From the NCBI GenBank assembly GCA_033030425.1, contig JAUFSD010000010.1, forward strand, positions 744,001 through 808,000: DNA of 64,000 bases. The letters are read 5' to 3'. Positions within the stretch are counted from its first letter, which is position 1. Each line of letters starts with the position of its first letter. Positions 37,336 to 48,100 of the stretch are shown here, one piece after another. Made by a program: the position numbers and the translations under genes. The stretch is from Verpa conica. Its lineage: Eukaryota > Ascomycota > Pezizomycetes > Pezizales > Morchellaceae. The notes under the pieces are model-generated. The model saw nothing but the letters and a program-made list of their open reading frames with translations, did no database searches and had not been told where the DNA came from.

Positions 37336-38363
37336 ATGGCATCAAAGAATGTTCCCCGTCTCGTCGTCTGTGGCGGCAATGGCTTCCTCGGTGCGTCTCA
37401 TATCCCCATAACTAAACAGATAAACCCCTCTGATAGCATCCATAGGTCTACGAATCTGTAAATCCGCTGTTGCACGAGGATGGTCCGTCACATCCATCAG
37501 GCAAGTTCCCACTACTAACCCCCAGTCCCAACTCAACTAACAGCCCCCCCCCCCCTTCCAGTCGCTCCGGGGCCCCCGACTGGCAAACCTCACTGGGAAC
37601 CCCCACTCCCCCCGACTGGGCCACAAACGTAACATGGGCCAAAGGAAATATCCTCGTCCCAAGTAGCTACCGCCAACACCTCACCGCCGCAACTGCCATA
37701 GTCCACAGCATGGGGATCCTTCTCGAGGCAGACTACAAGGGCGTCTTAAGTGGTAAAGAATCCCCAATCGCTGGCCTCCGTAAAGCATTCGACTCCACTC
37801 GAGGTACAGCCCATAACCTCCGCGAGGAGGGTGATAGAGCACAACTCACTTACGAGACCATGAACCGAGACTCTGGTATCATACCCGCCCCCCCCCCCAC
37901 CTCATCTTGAGAATATACTAATACGTATCTAGCAATCACACTTGCGGAGGAGGCCCTATCTGCGACTGATACAGTTTCTACGATACTCTACGTTTCTGCT
38001 GCCGAGGGCTCCTTCGCTCTACCATCTAGATATATCTCTACTAAGCGTGAGGCAGAAGCCGGTATTGCAAAGCTTTCGCAGAACGGTACAAAGTTCCGCC
38101 CGATCTTTCTGCGCCCGGGGTTTCTGTATGATTCGTCGAGGCCAGTCACGATACCGCTGGCAGGCTTTATGGGGGTCACCTCCGTGGTGAATGGATTGTT
38201 TGGTGGGAGGCTGCCGCTCGGGGCCGCGGGGTATAAGCCGTTAAAGGTAGACGTGGTGGCCGAGGCTGCGGTAGAGGCTATGGCAGGTGAGGTACAGGGC
38301 GTTGTTGGGGTGGACGATATTGAGAGGTTGAATACGAAGGTATGGAGGGAGCGGATGTTGTAG
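37336..38363 (+). CDS. COQ11: COQ11-like NAD(P)-binding Rossmann protein (mitochondrial)
   Basis: Four exons (37336-37390, 37446-37500, 37562-37875, 37933-38363) join to 284 residues. VVCGGNGFLG (residues 10-19) is the dinucleotide-binding GxxGxxG loop of an atypical short-chain dehydrogenase; SAVARGWSVTSISRSG, VHSMGILLEADYKG, LTYETMNRDS and RPGFLYDSSRP follow in the order seen in the yeast Coq11 (YLR290C) family. In yeast that protein associates with the CoQ synthome in mitochondria and affects ubiquinone levels; the reaction is not settled. No strong presequence is visible, but the N-terminus is short and basic, as in relatives. Intron 2 uses a GC donor. Reading through it would end the frame, and splicing restores SISRSG exactly. 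The final RERML matches the family's usual end. Confidence 0.92.
37501..37561 (+). other. GC-AG intron in the COQ11-like gene
   Basis: The donor is ATCAG|GCAAGT, a perfect consensus apart from C for T at position 2. A CTAAC branch site (twice: 37514 and 37535 region) and a C-rich tract precede the CCAG acceptor. The 61-nt length and the conserved protein on both sides make this a functional non-canonical intron rather than an error. Confidence 0.85.
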
Positions 38364-39468
38364 TGGAGATTACACCCCCTTTTCGTTTTGTGTTTAGGTA
38401 ATAGTTGTGGGCTGGCTGGAAAGCTTGAGGGTGGTGTTTTTTCGGAATATTCTAATATCCGCTGAAATACTCAATTTGGGTTTCATGAGCTTGTAGAGAA
38501 TTTCTATGCTGGGCCAATTACTGAGGAATAATATTCAATTCTTACCGAGGCATAACAATTAGGTCAATCTCAGGACTATTGTTTGTTGTGTATGGATACA
38601 TATAGTTAGCTATCAACGTCGAGCCCAATACATCTATCACTGGCATATTATTAATTTCCTCAGAGTGCAAATATTGGATGAGAATTTAACAAATATCAAG
38701 GATTCAAGCCGTTAATCTATAATTATCTACATATATTATCATAGGTGAATCTCTGTATAAGAATAGGGGAATGATATTTTTATATGAGTACATAGTCTAA
38801 TTAAACCCGGGAAAGATTATGCCAAATATAGTTTAGTGACCCTTTAAAGAACTACTTTCTAAAATTATTCTTATAATATTTTTGTAGAGAATTCCTTCTA
38901 TACCTATACATATTAATCGACAATTAATATATGCAGCTCTGATTATAGTCCACGCTGAGCACGCACTATCACTAGCGCACTACCCCCACTACCGCCCCGC
39001 ACTGCTAATAAACCCCAAATACCACTCTCCCGAAAGTTCTAGAACTAATATGTTCAAAACCTAACCCTCCTAGCTACCACAACCACCCTCGTAGCCCGTT
39101 CAGGAAGGCCATTAACGTCCCAACTCCCAAAACGGAATAGCGCCCGTCTAAGTAAAATCCCTGGTGTGGCAAAGTGACTACGCCGCACCACCGAGGCCAG
39201 ATACACCCAAAGGGAAGGAGGCGAGGAAAAAAAGTTCGTCCAAAAAGAAAAAAAGGGACCACCTTTCGCTTTTCCCTGTGTGCTCCACTGTCCACGTTTA
39301 CCACAACCCACTCTTCTCTTCTCATACTTGGATTCGGTTCGTCCCTACCTACCTATATTAATCCTCACCTCCTTACTTTGAGTTGATTCTTTGACTGACA
39401 ATCTTACCGCGGGGTAGAATCAATTATTTTGTTCCAGAAAGGCTTTGATTTTTCGCAGATCCTTCATA
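38364..39468. other. Intergenic, AT-rich, no gene seen
   Basis: About 38440-38940 is markedly AT-rich, with no coding potential. About 39200-39460 is probably the BFR1 promoter and leader, with a CT-rich section at 39265-39330. The open frames at 39054-39386 on both strands appear fortuitous. Confidence 0.6.
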
Positions 39469-41343
39469 ATGGCTGATACTACGACTGCTGAGGAGAGCAA
39501 GAGAAACTTTGTCCAAAAGCCTGAAAAGCCGGATCAGGAAGCGTTCGATAACAACTTGAAAAAGGCGAATGACGAGCATGCCGCCGTACGGGACAAATTG
39601 GTGGGTTGCATTTTCCTAATCCCCATGTGTCTGATATCACTTTGGCTCAATTCCCCAATACATTGAGTCATCAATTCAAGCCTTAGGCTACTACTATGAA
39701 GACTGTACACTAATCATCTATCAATGCTATAGAATGCTGTAAAGCAAAAACTCGATTACATCAAGTCGCCCGGAAAGTCTCCTCGTCAGCAGGAGCTCCG
39801 CAATCAGCTCAATGAGCTCCGTGACTTGCAGCAAGCCAAGAAGGGCGGGAGGGCCCAGATCGAAGAACAGATGAAGGCTCTCGATACTTCAATTAAGGCT
39901 AGGATCAAGGAACAGAATGCTATGAGGGGGAAGATGCCCTATAAGACTCTTGAGGAGCTTGAGAACGCTATCAAGCGATTGGATGCCAGTGTTGAAAGCG
40001 GTAAAATGATGCTTGTTGATGAGAGGAAGGCGCTTGCAGAGATTTGTATGCTTTGCTTTACCTTGATCTGTGTTATTGTATGAAGTACTGACTTTCGGGG
40101 GTGTCAGCAAGCTTGAATAAAGTCAAGAAGAACTTTGCCGGCTTCGCCGAGGCTCAGAAGGTCATTGACGCTGATAAGGCCAAGTTTGACGAATTAAAGC
40201 AGCAGAAGAAGGACCCGGAGGTTCAAGAATTGAGCGACAAGTACGAAGCTGTAAAGCAGGAGCTTGACAATCTCAAGTCCGAGCAAGACGCTGCGTAAGT
40301 CCCTACTTGGTGCATTGCTTAAATTTACTCAGCCAGACTAACGGGTCCATGATTATAGTTTCAACGACTTGAACAACCTCCGTGATGAGCGCACAAGGTT
40401 GCAAGAGGAGCAGCAGGAGAAGTGGCTGGCAATCCAAACACTTAAGGATGAATACTTCTCCGCTAAGAATGCCTATAGGGCGTACGAGCAGGAGGCGTGG
40501 AGAATCAAGAGAGAGAAGAGGGCTAAGCAGGAGAGGGAGGCCAAGATTGCATACAGGCGACAGATTGCTCAGGAGAAGATGGGTGTGTCCTTACCTACCA
40601 GAACCCGCTTGTTGAAATTTGATTAAGTAAACAGCTACTAACACTATCTGCCCCTGGGAAACATAGAACAAGCATCCGAGAAGGCCTACACTTCCGAGAT
40701 CCTAACTTGCGAAGGTCTCATTGGTTTCTTCGACCCCTCCTCTGCTGAAGCTGCCCGTAAGGCCAAGCTCGACTCCGGACCTCGTGCTCTTGCTGCCCAA
40801 CCCACTCGTTCTGTCGATACTTCCGCACCCAGCGGTACCAAGCTCCTTAAGAAGGAAGACCGGGAGGATGACTACTTTGCACCTGTAGGTGGAAAGAAGA
40901 AGGGCAAGAAGGGTCGCAAGGATGCTTCTTCGCCTGCTGCTACCGAGTCTGCGGAGACTGTAAGCACTGGAAAGTTCAATCTGAACGTCGGTATCTTGGA
41001 GGAACTGTCGAAGATTGATGTTGAGACCCCCATGGGCAAAGATGATGTCCCCAAGACACTTGAGAAGCTTAGAGAGAAGTTGGCTTGGTACAAGGAGCAC
41101 CAGGAGATCAGAACTAAGGAGGTCAGTAGAAAAAATATCCCCTCCTATGCCATTTCGTATAACACAATACTAATATCCTTATCCAAATAGAACATTGCCA
41201 AGGCTCAGAAAGAGATTGACCGTCTCGAGGCCGAAGCCGCGCAGGAAGATGGCGAACAACCAAGCGGCAGTTTTACCCCTACAAAGAAAGCTGAGGTTGA
41301 GGTGAGGGACGATAAAACTGAAGATTCAGTGCCGAAGGACTAA
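39469..41343 (+). CDS. BFR1: Bfr1 nuclear-segregation / polysome-associated protein
   Basis: Six exons (39469-39600, 39733-40045, 40108-40294, 40359-40582, 40667-41121, 41191-41343) join in frame to 487 residues, close to yeast Bfr1 (470). Nearly the whole protein is charged coiled coil. RNFVQKPEKPDQEAFD at the N-terminus, YIKSPGKSPRQQELRNQL, KMPYKTLEELE..I.RLD and IAYRRQIAQEKMEQASEKAY are diagnostic. A Lys-rich GGKKKGKKGRK patch (about 335-345) fits RNA binding. Bfr1 is cytoplasmic, bound to mRNPs and ER-associated polysomes; in yeast its loss affects ploidy and its overexpression suppresses brefeldin A sensitivity. Introns are 62-132 nt, and donors and acceptors are canonical. No gene is interleaved with it. 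Confidence 0.95.
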
Positions 41344-41728
41344 TAGAAGGGAATGTACTGGTGAAATCTTTGGGTTGGGTTGGATTGGGTTAGGATTGGA
41401 TGGGGTTCTGGTTGGGGTTGTTCATGGAAAATTTTCCGTTTAGTTTCGTTTTATTTACTACCATGGCGGGGTACCTTCAATTTCTTGTGAAAAAAGATCT
41501 TTTCTTTTTCTTTTTTCTTTTCAACCAAAAAGTTTTACTTGCTTGTGGGTTAACGACGGAATGGAAACGGAATAAAAGTGAGGAGGTTTAATTATTTTTG
41601 AGTTTATAATTGAAAGCCTTTATAGCCAGTGTAGTCTACGAGGCCGCTCAAGGTGAGGTAGAGGGGTGGGTTTCTTTCTGTCCCACCTTCAATCAATCAA
41701 CAATCTTCCCCACTGATAACCCACGACG
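41344..41728. other. BFR1 3' flank, no gene seen
   Basis: TTGGGTTGGATTGGG-type sequence and T-rich stretches to about 41610, as expected for a 3' untranslated region, then a short unassigned stretch before the decayed kinase-like gene. Confidence 0.5.
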
Positions 41729-43651
41729 ATGCGTGCCGCTGAGCTACTCGCACTGGAGCTCCGTGCTCCTCCTATCTTCCATAACCGCAAAGCAGCACGG
41801 TCTTCAACTAAAAACTTATGCTACCACCCAATTATAAGCGGGTCCATCCTCGATGTCCCCGACTCTGATGTGACTGACTTCAGAAACTATATTTCGGGAA
41901 TTTGAAGATGTTACTTTTACAAATGATGGACGTGTACTTTCAAATGAGGCGGATGTTCGATAGTTTATTGATTCTTCAATAGTTCTTGCAGCATGGCCAG
42001 TGATACTCTCGATGGTCCCTCAAACGGGACCCAATAATAAACGCGGGTATGATGTAGTGCTGAGGAGTGAATGTCCACTCCAAGACTTGAGCCGTCCAGA
42101 TGAGACCGTTACCCGCCTCTTTACGCAGCAAGGCGTTTTGAAAACGTCAGCTATCTTTCTCATAGAATTGAAAGGCCCAATGTTCTTTCGTTCCTTGAAC
42201 TCATGGGAACAGGGGGTTTGTTCGAAGCAGATGACTACAACAAGGTCACGCAGCAAATCAGGAAACACGCTATTGAAAGTATGGTTTCAACAGTACTAGT
42301 GATGGACGATAGGTATGCTATGTATGTTCATTTTATAGATCAAAATAATGAAAATGCACAAGTGGAGATTATGATAGCCTCATCCGGGGAGGATAAGGAG
42401 CTATTCACAAAACTCACAGTTAGAGAGCTTTTTGTTTTTACCGCATGGAAGTTTTTTAGTAATTCCGGGACACTAAGGTTAGTCTCCCTTCACATCCCCC
42501 TTTGCATACTCTTTAGGTTGCTGAACAAAATATTCTGACGTTATGGTTTCAACTTCAAGAAGTTATCTAAAAGTCCCCGTCCTCGCTGGGAGCACCCTTG
42601 ACTATACGAGTGAAATTGAAATGCCCAACGCCGGCCATGTCATGGGAGCTGGATCCGTCCAGGAAGTACGCCGCAGCTCTCGTATTGGGTCGGGGCACAG
42701 AGAATATTACATTTTCCCTTGTCACGACTCGATATTTCCCAATCCAAGGATTAACATCAAATATTTGACCCTCAAGAAGATGTCTGACTCCGGTTGTTTA
42801 ATCCCCCAATACGAGTTGCGTCGGGCCGTCAGCCAATTCTTCATTAGCCCGGGGGAGCCGGAGTGCCTTGATGTCAACGTTAGTATGATTCCCGGGAAGG
42901 CCGGGGAAGTCCTGACAGCAGATAAATTTGGTAGTGAATCCGAGTATGGTACTATTCGTCACTCCCTAGACATTTTGAGTATGTCTTTTTATTGACAAGT
43001 CTAATACTGCGTATAGGGAGACCCGCTACACCCCCCCCCCCAACTAAAGACTTGGTCGTCAAATTTTTTTCGGAGAGAGATATTCTCTCCTGCCTTATGG
43101 AGTGCACTGCGTACAAAAGGTTACGCATGCTCCAAGGATACTATATCCCATTTGCATATGGGCTATATAAAATAGAGAACGAAAAGGGTTATGCGCTGGT
43201 TCTTGAAAAGGTCCCAGGTAACACTACTGAGGATATCCGGGAGGAACTGGCGGTTAGCTCCCAAGGGGAGTTAAAGAAAATTTACCTTAAAGTTTTGGAA
43301 ACGCTGAAGAAGTTTCACTACGCTGGAGTATGCCACGGAGATATCAAGGAAAGTAATATTATTATCCCAAACAACAGGGACTATGTTGTTTTCATTGACT
43401 GGGAAAATAGCAGGTATGGTTTACCCCCCCTATTTTGTCTTTCTGATACATTGCTATTTAATTGTTAACTAACGTGAAAATTTAGTGGCCAGGATCCTAT
43501 GAATACACCCCAGGATGAAATCGCCCTACGCTATATCTTTCGTGGCTTTGGGATATCTGAAGTAGACCTAAAGAAGTGGGCCCGAGACCTAGTTACGGCG
43601 GACGGTTTGGCGCGCAACCGCAGAAATCATGATCTATGGCAACCACCTTAG
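41729..43651 (+). pseudogene. Kinase-like gene, decayed at the 5' half and tail replaced by a transposon
   Basis: The 3' half splices cleanly: coding 42104-42477, 42560-42978, 43017-43413 and 43486-43651, with introns of 82, 38 and 72 nt. It carries a kinase-like core: VKFFSERDILSCLMECTAY, IPFAYGLYKI (N-lobe), then HGDIKESN (catalytic-loop HxD...N) and VFIDWEN where kinases of the phosphotransferase type have the metal-binding Asp. Upstream, sequence that looks coding is spread over three frames: MRAAELLALELR (from 41729), TIFREFEDVTFTNDG (41886 on) and YPPLYAARRFENV (42110 on). An in-frame TAG at 41961 breaks DVR-FIDSS. I can find no splice pattern that joins these, so I call it a pseudogene, though missed introns could explain part. 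Element 43595-45117 interrupts it; the last ~19 codons now come from that element. The original stop would be TAA at 45135-45137. The family is not one I can name. Confidence 0.6.
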
Positions 43652-45117
43652 GATTATTGCTTATGGCAAAAACCTTAGAACTATCACTTATGGCAAATAT
43701 TTTTAGTTTGCAACCACTTCTTGCTGATTATGGAGGAGAAGAGGGACTAGATGCTGTGCCTGATATATGAGATTTACTCCTCACTTGTACATCATATAGT
43801 TCTTTGTATACATAGAAGAAGAAAAATATATTAGAGTTTTCCCTCATTTTGATGTGTGCAAAGAAGTTGTCCTCATTTACCTAAAAGAGTAAATGAGGAC
43901 TTTTGACTAGTGAATTCTAAACTTCCACCAATGACCTATATACCAACTATAACCTACCTACGGCGGCTCATAGCTACCAAAGTCCGATCTGACTTTTCGC
44001 GGTTCACAACGCCCACCCAACACCTAATTAGGATAATAATTATCTCAAATAGAGTAAGTGAGAGCTGTTTCTAAGGCAAAATTGTGCAAGGATTTCAAAT
44101 ATTTAGTTGTTTTTGTACTTAGAATTCTTTTGGTGAAGGTAAAGGCAGAAACAGTATCTGAGAAGTGTAATTTTTGTTTTTGGGGTTTTCTTCATTATGC
44201 TTGCTTACAACCTACCATGCAACCACATTGTAGGAGCAAGCTTGCTCCAGCCTGCCTACCCACCATAGCTACATGTATAATTATTGCAGACTTGGGTAGC
44301 TGAAGCTGGAGACAATTTTTTAGAACTACTAATTACTTAAGGGCTGAAAGGAAAAAAAAGGCGAAATTTCACTTTAGTAATATACACTGCCTAGGTACTG
44401 TTTCTGCCTTTATCTTCACTAGAGAAATTCTAAATACAAAAACAACTAAATATTTGAAATCCTTGCATAATTTTGCCTTAGAAACAGCTCACACCTACTC
44501 TATTTGAGATAATTTCTATTTTAATTGGGTGGGTATTGGGTGTTGGTGCCGAGTGTTGCCAACTGCGAAAAAGTCAGATCGGACTTTGGTAGCTATGAGC
44601 CGCCGTACCTACCTCTTCCAGTATCCCATTGACCCTTCCTTTAATTATAGCGCCTTATTCTACTGTTGGAGTATGGCTGACAGCAGTCGATCACATAAGC
44701 ATGTAGGGTATAAGAGGTCAGGCTTACCCCTCTCCTCTAGGCACATTATTGAACTATCATTCTATTGCTTGCACCCGTACTTTCACATCTACTAGCTTAC
44801 ATAGTACTTGGCGATTTTAAAACCTAGGAAGTGAAAATTCCCCATTTACCTTTTTAGGTAAATGAGGACAACTTCTTTGCACACATCAAAATGAGGGAAA
44901 ATTCTAATATATTTTTTCTTCTATGTATACAAAGAACTATATGATATATAAGTAAGGAGTAAGCCTTATATATAGGGCTCAGTATCTAGTCCCTTCTCTC
45001 CTCCATAATCAGCTATAGGAGGTGGTTGCAAACTAAAAATATTTGCCATAAGCGATAATCCTAAAGTGGTTGCCATAGATCATGATTTCTGCGGTTGCGC
45101 GCCAAACCGTCCGCCGT
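43595..45117. mobile_element. Non-autonomous DNA transposon with ~300-bp inverted repeats (outer element)
   Basis: Its ends are inverted copies starting ACGGCGGACGGTTTGGCG. The first 52 bases match perfectly, and similarity, with small indels, extends about 300 bp inward (43595-~43900 against ~44820-45117). The flanks are ACCTAGTT (43587-43594) and ACCTAGTA (45118-45125), an 8-bp target duplication with one mismatch. Without the nested element it would be about 870 bp. It has no transposase. Very long inverted repeats with an 8-9 bp duplication fit Mutator-like or hAT-like non-autonomous elements; I cannot decide which. It sits inside the 3' end of the kinase-like gene and supplies that gene's present stop codon. 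Confidence 0.85.
43960..44606. mobile_element. Nested non-autonomous DNA transposon (inner element)
   Basis: A 647-bp element inserted into the outer one. Its ends are inverted copies starting ACGGCGGCTCATAGCTACC, with matching arms of about 200 bp (43960-~44165 against ~44393-44606). The flanks are perfect direct repeats ACCTACCT (43952-43959 and 44607-44614). It shares with the outer element only the terminal ACGGCGG, the 8-bp duplication and an ACCTA-type target, so the two are probably distinct families mobilised by related transposases. A smaller palindrome, GGAGCAAGCTTGCTCC, lies in its centre. No transposase is encoded. Confidence 0.88.
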
Positions 45118-45137
45118 ACCTAGTAGTTACTCCTTAA

Positions 45138-48100
45138 TGTTTGTAGAGTCTCTGAAGCCTGACCTAGAATCTTAGGTTAGCGGGCTCAGGAGGAGTAGGG
45201 GGCACCCCTAAGGGTATTTCTTTTACTAGTTCTACTATGTATATTTTAATGCCTAGTATATCATCGCCCTCCTTTAATTCAAGCTATTGGGCATTATGCT
45301 TCATAATGTTTCTTTAATCTATCCTACAAGTGCACCTATATAAATATGTAGTAATCATGTCTCGGCCAAACCCCACGCAACGGCAGCAGAAAGACAGCAA
45401 AAAAATAACATGATTTTAGCTCTTTATAGCTCCCCCTCTCCTCTTTTAATTCATCTGGGCTTTCTAGTTATTTCGCTGTTTATTTTTTTCATGGGCCTGA
45501 AGCTTAGGGTTTGGTGGTTGCCTACCTTGGTATACTAAGAGAATTTAATAAACCATCTCTATCGGGTAACGCAAGAGTACCTTTAGCCGTTATCAGAGTC
45601 TATTAGACTTGTACTATGTATGGGTGCCGGGATTCGTATTAAGTAGGTCCGATGGCACTTGACCGGGAATCCTAGGCATAGATATGCATCAAGCTAATGC
45701 TCTTTCCGGCTGGCAGAGCCTAACACTGACGTTGAGCGTTGCTTACTGGCGCCATTGTTCCAGCGCCCTATATACTAGCACCTACGGCCTACTACAGCAC
45801 GGGCTGTATGGACGAGAGAAAAGGGATATTAATTACTCAATTCTTAGTAGTAGAGAGGATGATGATCTCGTTACAGTATCCACTACCTTTTACTGAGTTA
45901 CAAGACCCTTAGATCTATAATTTTCTGCAATGCGGTAGAAGTGGTTGGTTACTTTATAACATCATTACCAGAGATAGACGCAGCGAATCTTTGTAGGAAA
46001 ATCTTCATCTTGAAACGGCTGGCAGAAAGTCTGCTTTTTCTGAGTAACTTATCCTCTGCATCCCTAGCATCTACATAGCTTGGGTACAGACACACTGAGA
46101 CAGATCCAGAATGGTTCGAGTATACTCGTTTGAATCCCGCCCAACCACATACGTACCCTCTTTCCTTATAGTTGACTGTTGACCAAAAAAAAATTCAAGG
46201 TATTTGTAGTCTAGGTGGTTTGAGTTGAGGAGGTTATAAATATAGAGACTTTTTAGTAGCTATGTATTGTCGGGTGTCAAAATTAAGCAAAAAACCACTT
46301 CCATCCACAACTACCCAACCCACCTATAAATCAGACGATATATTCAGAAGAAATTTAAAAAAATTCTTTATAATATATAAATACCTTTCTCTACTACCAA
46401 TTTGCCTTAATGACTGCTTCTACCCTCTCTACTTTGTGTGGGGGAGGGGCGATGTGTGTTGCAATTACGGTCTCGATGTTCGCTTAATTTTAACATCCGA
46501 CAATACATATATGTACATTAAGATCTAACTAAGCTTTAAAATCAGTTGGTAGATATATATATAGTTATCAGTACATACATTATAAATCTGTAACTTATTA
46601 CTTTAAGTAAAAATAAAACTAAATACAAAATAAATCTCATATAGATGACGGTAGTCCGTCTCGACGAGTGATATATTATGATCGTAGCCGCGGCCCGGAG
46701 TCACCGGGATGCACGTGGCTAACTGGATTATTGGAAACCCCTTCAAACTATGGGCTGCACGCCACAACTTACATTTAACCGGCCCATCCAGGCTATGATT
46801 ATAAGTGTTAGATATTATATATGTTGAAACCTTTAGAGTAGAATCAACCCTACCACGGAGATTGTTCTCCCTTCTTTTCTTTTTGCGTTTCTTACATAAG
46901 GTATCGGGGATGGATGCTGTTTTTTCTTTCTTTTTTCCCTTTATCTCGGGACGGGATGTGGGATGTGGGATGCGGGGCGGGGTATAGACTATATTTGGGA
47001 CTTCCTGGGAGTAAAAGGCCTTATGGTGTACTAGTACGTAAAGTGCAAAAAGTCATGTGTAGTTTCCGGATATATAACCTGCTCGGTCATTTGAAAATTT
47101 CTACGATAACCTTTGGTTCTAACCCCATTCCTCTGACCAGTCGATGCTTTTTGAGTAGGTTAGCTCCGATAATGGCCTACCTAGAGAACTTGTGCGTGAA
47201 TGGTACCGCGGAGATAAGGCGGGGTGAACAGGGTTTTTTCCTAGGGCAAGATGCATATGGTATCTGTGTGTGTCTAGCACGGCCGCTACAGGCACCTTAG
47301 TGGCTCGAGGGAGATTGTTTTTTTGTTTTTTTTTGTATGTTTCTCTAGGCCTTGATAGACTCTTTCATTTTCACGAGGATAGGTGTATTAACCATAGTAG
47401 TTTTACTCTTTCTATAGGAGTTGTAAGGTATGTTTTGTTCACCATTTATGGCCATGAAGCTGGCTCAAGTGATGTGACTGTAACTTGGGTACCGAGTATA
47501 AGCTATGTGTCGAGTGATAGCCCATGAAAACAATTCTCGGGTCACCTATGTTATCAACTATTGTGATATCACTACTATAGTTCCTGTTCATAACTCTTCT
47601 GAGATAGCTTAATCAGTTCCAATAGTGCCATATAGGCACTAGCTATTTTTAGAACGGGGTCTCCCGCTGATGAGTTCGACTAATCATGATAAGAAAACTA
47701 TGCTATATCCCAAAAACTATAATTAGGAAGGAAGGTAGACGGAGGGAGGTATTTTATATACAACTGAACCTGAGAGCATTAAAATCTCCTACAACCTACG
47801 TTTTTTGGTAGAAAACTATTTAAAAGTATTAAGTAATAATATCTTTTCTTATACGAACTACTATAGATTTTACTCACCCAACCCCTGTAGTTAACTGTGT
47901 TTCCCCAGAAAAAACCCCCGTTGCGGGTTTTGTCAATGGTTTAACTTAGATTTGATAGTATTTTTTATTTTATTTTATTTATATCACAAGTACATGCAGC
48001 CTGCCGGCTATGACACTACAGACCTTTTTTTTTTTTTTTTCATCATTAATCACGGCACTGTAGATATGATATTATGTAGTTTTATCTCTCTCGATATGGT

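Noticed and set aside
46105..46150. GTTTGAATCCCGCCC resembling a tRNA T-arm
   Set aside because: No anticodon arm or acceptor stem could be folded around it.
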